Shown here: positions 4,788 to 5,861 of the stretch, in pieces | Numbering within the stretch: the first letter of the stretch is position 1 | How the letters are laid out: every line of letters starts with the position of its first letter | Assembly (NCBI GenBank): GCA_017354515.1 | Contig: JAFMQT010000310.1 | Span: forward strand, 1 to 5,861 | Direction: 5' to 3' | DNA: 5,861 bases | DNA from: Nocardia sp. | Lineage (GTDB): Bacteria > Actinomycetota > Actinomycetes > Mycobacteriales > Mycobacteriaceae | Position numbers and translations under genes: made by a program | The notes under the pieces: generated by a model | What the model was told of the DNA's origin: nothing | The model's input: only the letters and a program-made list of their open reading frames with translations | The model's database searches: none

Positions 4788-5708
4788 GTGCGATCGATCT
4801 GGAAGGGTTCCATCGCGTTCGGGCTGGTGAATGTCCCGGTGAAGGTGTATTCCGCCACCGAGGACCATGACATCAGGTTTCATCAGGTCCACGCCGCCGA
4901 CGGCGGGCGGATCAAATACAACCGCGTCTGCACCGTGTGCGGGCAGACGGTCAACTATGCCGATATCGATCGGGCCTATGAGTCGCCCGAGGGTGAGAAG
5001 GTGGTACTGACCGACGAGGACTTCTCGAAGTTGCCGGTGGCGGAGAAGCATGAGATTCCGGTCCTGCAGTTCGTGCCGGCCGATCAGATCGATCCGATGC
5101 TGTTCGAGCGCAGCTACTACCTCGAACCGGATTCGGCCACCGCGAAGGCGTACGCACTGCTGGCGGAGACGCTGGACCAGGTCGATCGGGTCGGTCTCGT
5201 ACATTTCACGCTGCGGCAGAAGACCCGGCTGGCGGCATTGCGCGTGCGCGACGGTGTGCTGGTGCTGCAGACGCTGCTGTGGCCGGATGAGGTCCGGGCG
5301 GCCGATTTCACCTCGCTCGAGGACGTCACCGCGCCGCGCCCGCAGGAGGTGAAGATGGCGCGCACCCTGGTCGAGAGCATGTCCGACGATTTCGATCCGG
5401 ACCAGTACACCGACGAGTATCAGATCGAACTGCGCAAGGTGCTCGACGAGGCGATCGCGTCGGGATCGGACCGGGTGATCCATGCCGAACCGGCTCAGGC
5501 CGGCGAATCCGACGCGGAAGTGGTCGACCTGGTGGCGGCATTGCGGCGCAGTCTCGAGGCCACCGGCCGGGGCGGGGAAACCACCGAGGAGCCGGCGAAG
5601 AAGGCCGCCAGACCACGCAAGAAAGCCGAGCCACGCAAGAAAGCGGCGACACACGAAGAAAGCGAGACCGCGAACCGTTCCCGGTCGGCCAAGCGCAAGG
5701 GCGCCTGA
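4788..5708 (+). CDS. ku: Non-homologous end joining protein Ku
   Basis: A 306-residue Ku, the homodimeric ring that threads onto DNA double-strand ends and recruits and stimulates LigD. It follows the mycobacterial Ku closely: SIWKGSIAFGLVNVPVKVYS (3-22), DHDIRFHQVHAADGGRI (26-42), the Cys pair CTVCG (48-52), FERSYYLEPDS (106-116), VHFTLRQKTRLAALRVRDG (138-156), LLWPDE (163-168) and MSDDFDPDQYTDEYQ (198-212). The core ends near 258. A basic tail (about 262-306) follows with lysine/arginine clusters, including the near-repeats ARPRKKA and EPRKKA; in mycobacterial Ku such tails modulate DNA binding. I chose GTG 4788 because homologous sequence begins exactly there. The same frame stays open back to 4563, but those 75 codons look non-coding. 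No ligD is visible; it may lie elsewhere. Confidence 0.97.
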   Translation: MRSIWKGSIAFGLVNVPVKVYSATEDHDIRFHQVHAADGGRIKYNRVCTVCGQTVNYADIDRAYESPEGEKVVLTDEDFSKLPVAEKHEIPVLQFVPADQIDPMLFERSYYLEPDSATAKAYALLAETLDQVDRVGLVHFTLRQKTRLAALRVRDGVLVLQTLLWPDEVRAADFTSLEDVTAPRPQEVKMARTLVESMSDDFDPDQYTDEYQIELRKVLDEAIASGSDRVIHAEPAQAGESDAEVVDLVAALRRSLEATGRGGETTEEPAKKAARPRKKAEPRKKAATHEESETANRSRSAKRKGA

Positions 5709-5735
5709 CCGGCATGACCCGATATTTGACGCGAC

Positions 5736-5770
5736 GGCGCCGCGGGCTTCCGCCATACTGTGGCGGCGCC
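5736..5770 (+). terminator. Probable ku terminator
   Basis: GGCGCCGC (5736-5743) is the perfect reverse complement of GCGGCGCC (5763-5770). An alternative, tighter hairpin uses CCGCCA (5750-5755) with TGGCGG (5761-5766) around TACTG. Both can form 28-60 bases after the ku stop. No T-tract follows beyond a short ATTTG. The two folds are mutually exclusive. An intrinsic terminator is likeliest, with a regulatory role for the next gene possible. Confidence 0.45.
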
Positions 5771-5849
5771 CGGAATTTGCCGTAGGGTGCATCCTAATGC
5801 GTTCGACCCGGTCGGGGCCCGGATCGTCCCGGAATACAACACTTTTCTC

Positions 5850-5855
5850 GGAGGG
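5850..5855 (+). promoter_or_regulatory. Ribosome binding site for a gene starting beyond the right edge
   Basis: GGAGGG, a near-perfect Shine-Dalgarno, is followed by AACCTC to the last base of the window. Typical spacing puts a start codon at about 5862, just outside. No in-frame start codon exists after it within the window, so the gene itself cannot be identified. Confidence 0.6.
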
Positions 5856-5861
5856 AACCTC

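Noticed and set aside
5726..5761. TTGACG (5726-5731) with TACTGT (5756-5761) as a promoter for the next gene
   Set aside because: The 24-bp spacer is too long for a normal sigma-70-type promoter, and the -10 lies within the probable ku terminator hairpin.
4671..5792. Long minus-strand open frame (373 codons) opposite ku
   Set aside because: Ku homology is unambiguous on the other strand. The antisense product has no recognisable domain and exists because of high GC.
1..5861. CRISPR array, tRNA/rRNA gene, insertion sequence or phage genes
   Set aside because: No regularly spaced repeats, no recognisable tRNA or rRNA sequence, and no transposase or integrase motifs were seen on either strand.

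Overview
The window is chromosomal DNA of a high-GC actinomycete, most likely of the Nocardia/Mycobacteriales type. The evidence is GC-rich third codon positions, GTG/TTG starts, promoters that look leaderless, and a Ku protein very close to the mycobacterial form. Genus is an inference from gene style only.

Layout. Positions 1-102 hold the 3' end of a gene entering from the left, probably a short-chain dehydrogenase/reductase. A broken TMEM175-type (DUF1211) channel gene follows at 132-423: its first helix and last helices survive in two different frames and the middle is missing. A RibD/DHFR-like reductase gene lies at 506-1087. It converges on a minus-strand pair: an LtrA-family membrane protein (2272-1127) and, upstream of it, a class I SAM-dependent methyltransferase (3071-2370).

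The stretch 3072-4129 is a patchwork. A start-less MarR-like C-terminal remnant (about 3081-3176) is followed by a complete vapBC toxin-antitoxin pair (3211-3847). After that comes a start-less C-terminal-like remnant of unknown family (about 3840-3980) and a hairpin-rich convergent intergenic region. The vapBC promoter is compact: a TAAAAT -10 sits between two copies of the palindrome TAGCGCTA and ends six bases before the ATG. This predicts a leaderless, autoregulated transcript.

A small secreted four-cysteine protein (4516-4130, minus) is divergent from ku (4788-5708, plus), the DNA-end-binding protein of bacterial non-homologous end joining. Ku also appears leaderless and carries a lysine-rich tail. 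The window ends in a likely terminator hairpin and a strong ribosome binding site for a gene starting just past the right edge.

The genes do not form one pathway; only vapB-vapC, and possibly the methyltransferase with ltrA, look co-transcribed. I found no convincing undescribed multi-gene system. The more interesting points are the vapBC operator/promoter architecture, the gene debris around it, the deleted TMEM175 gene and the unknown secreted protein.
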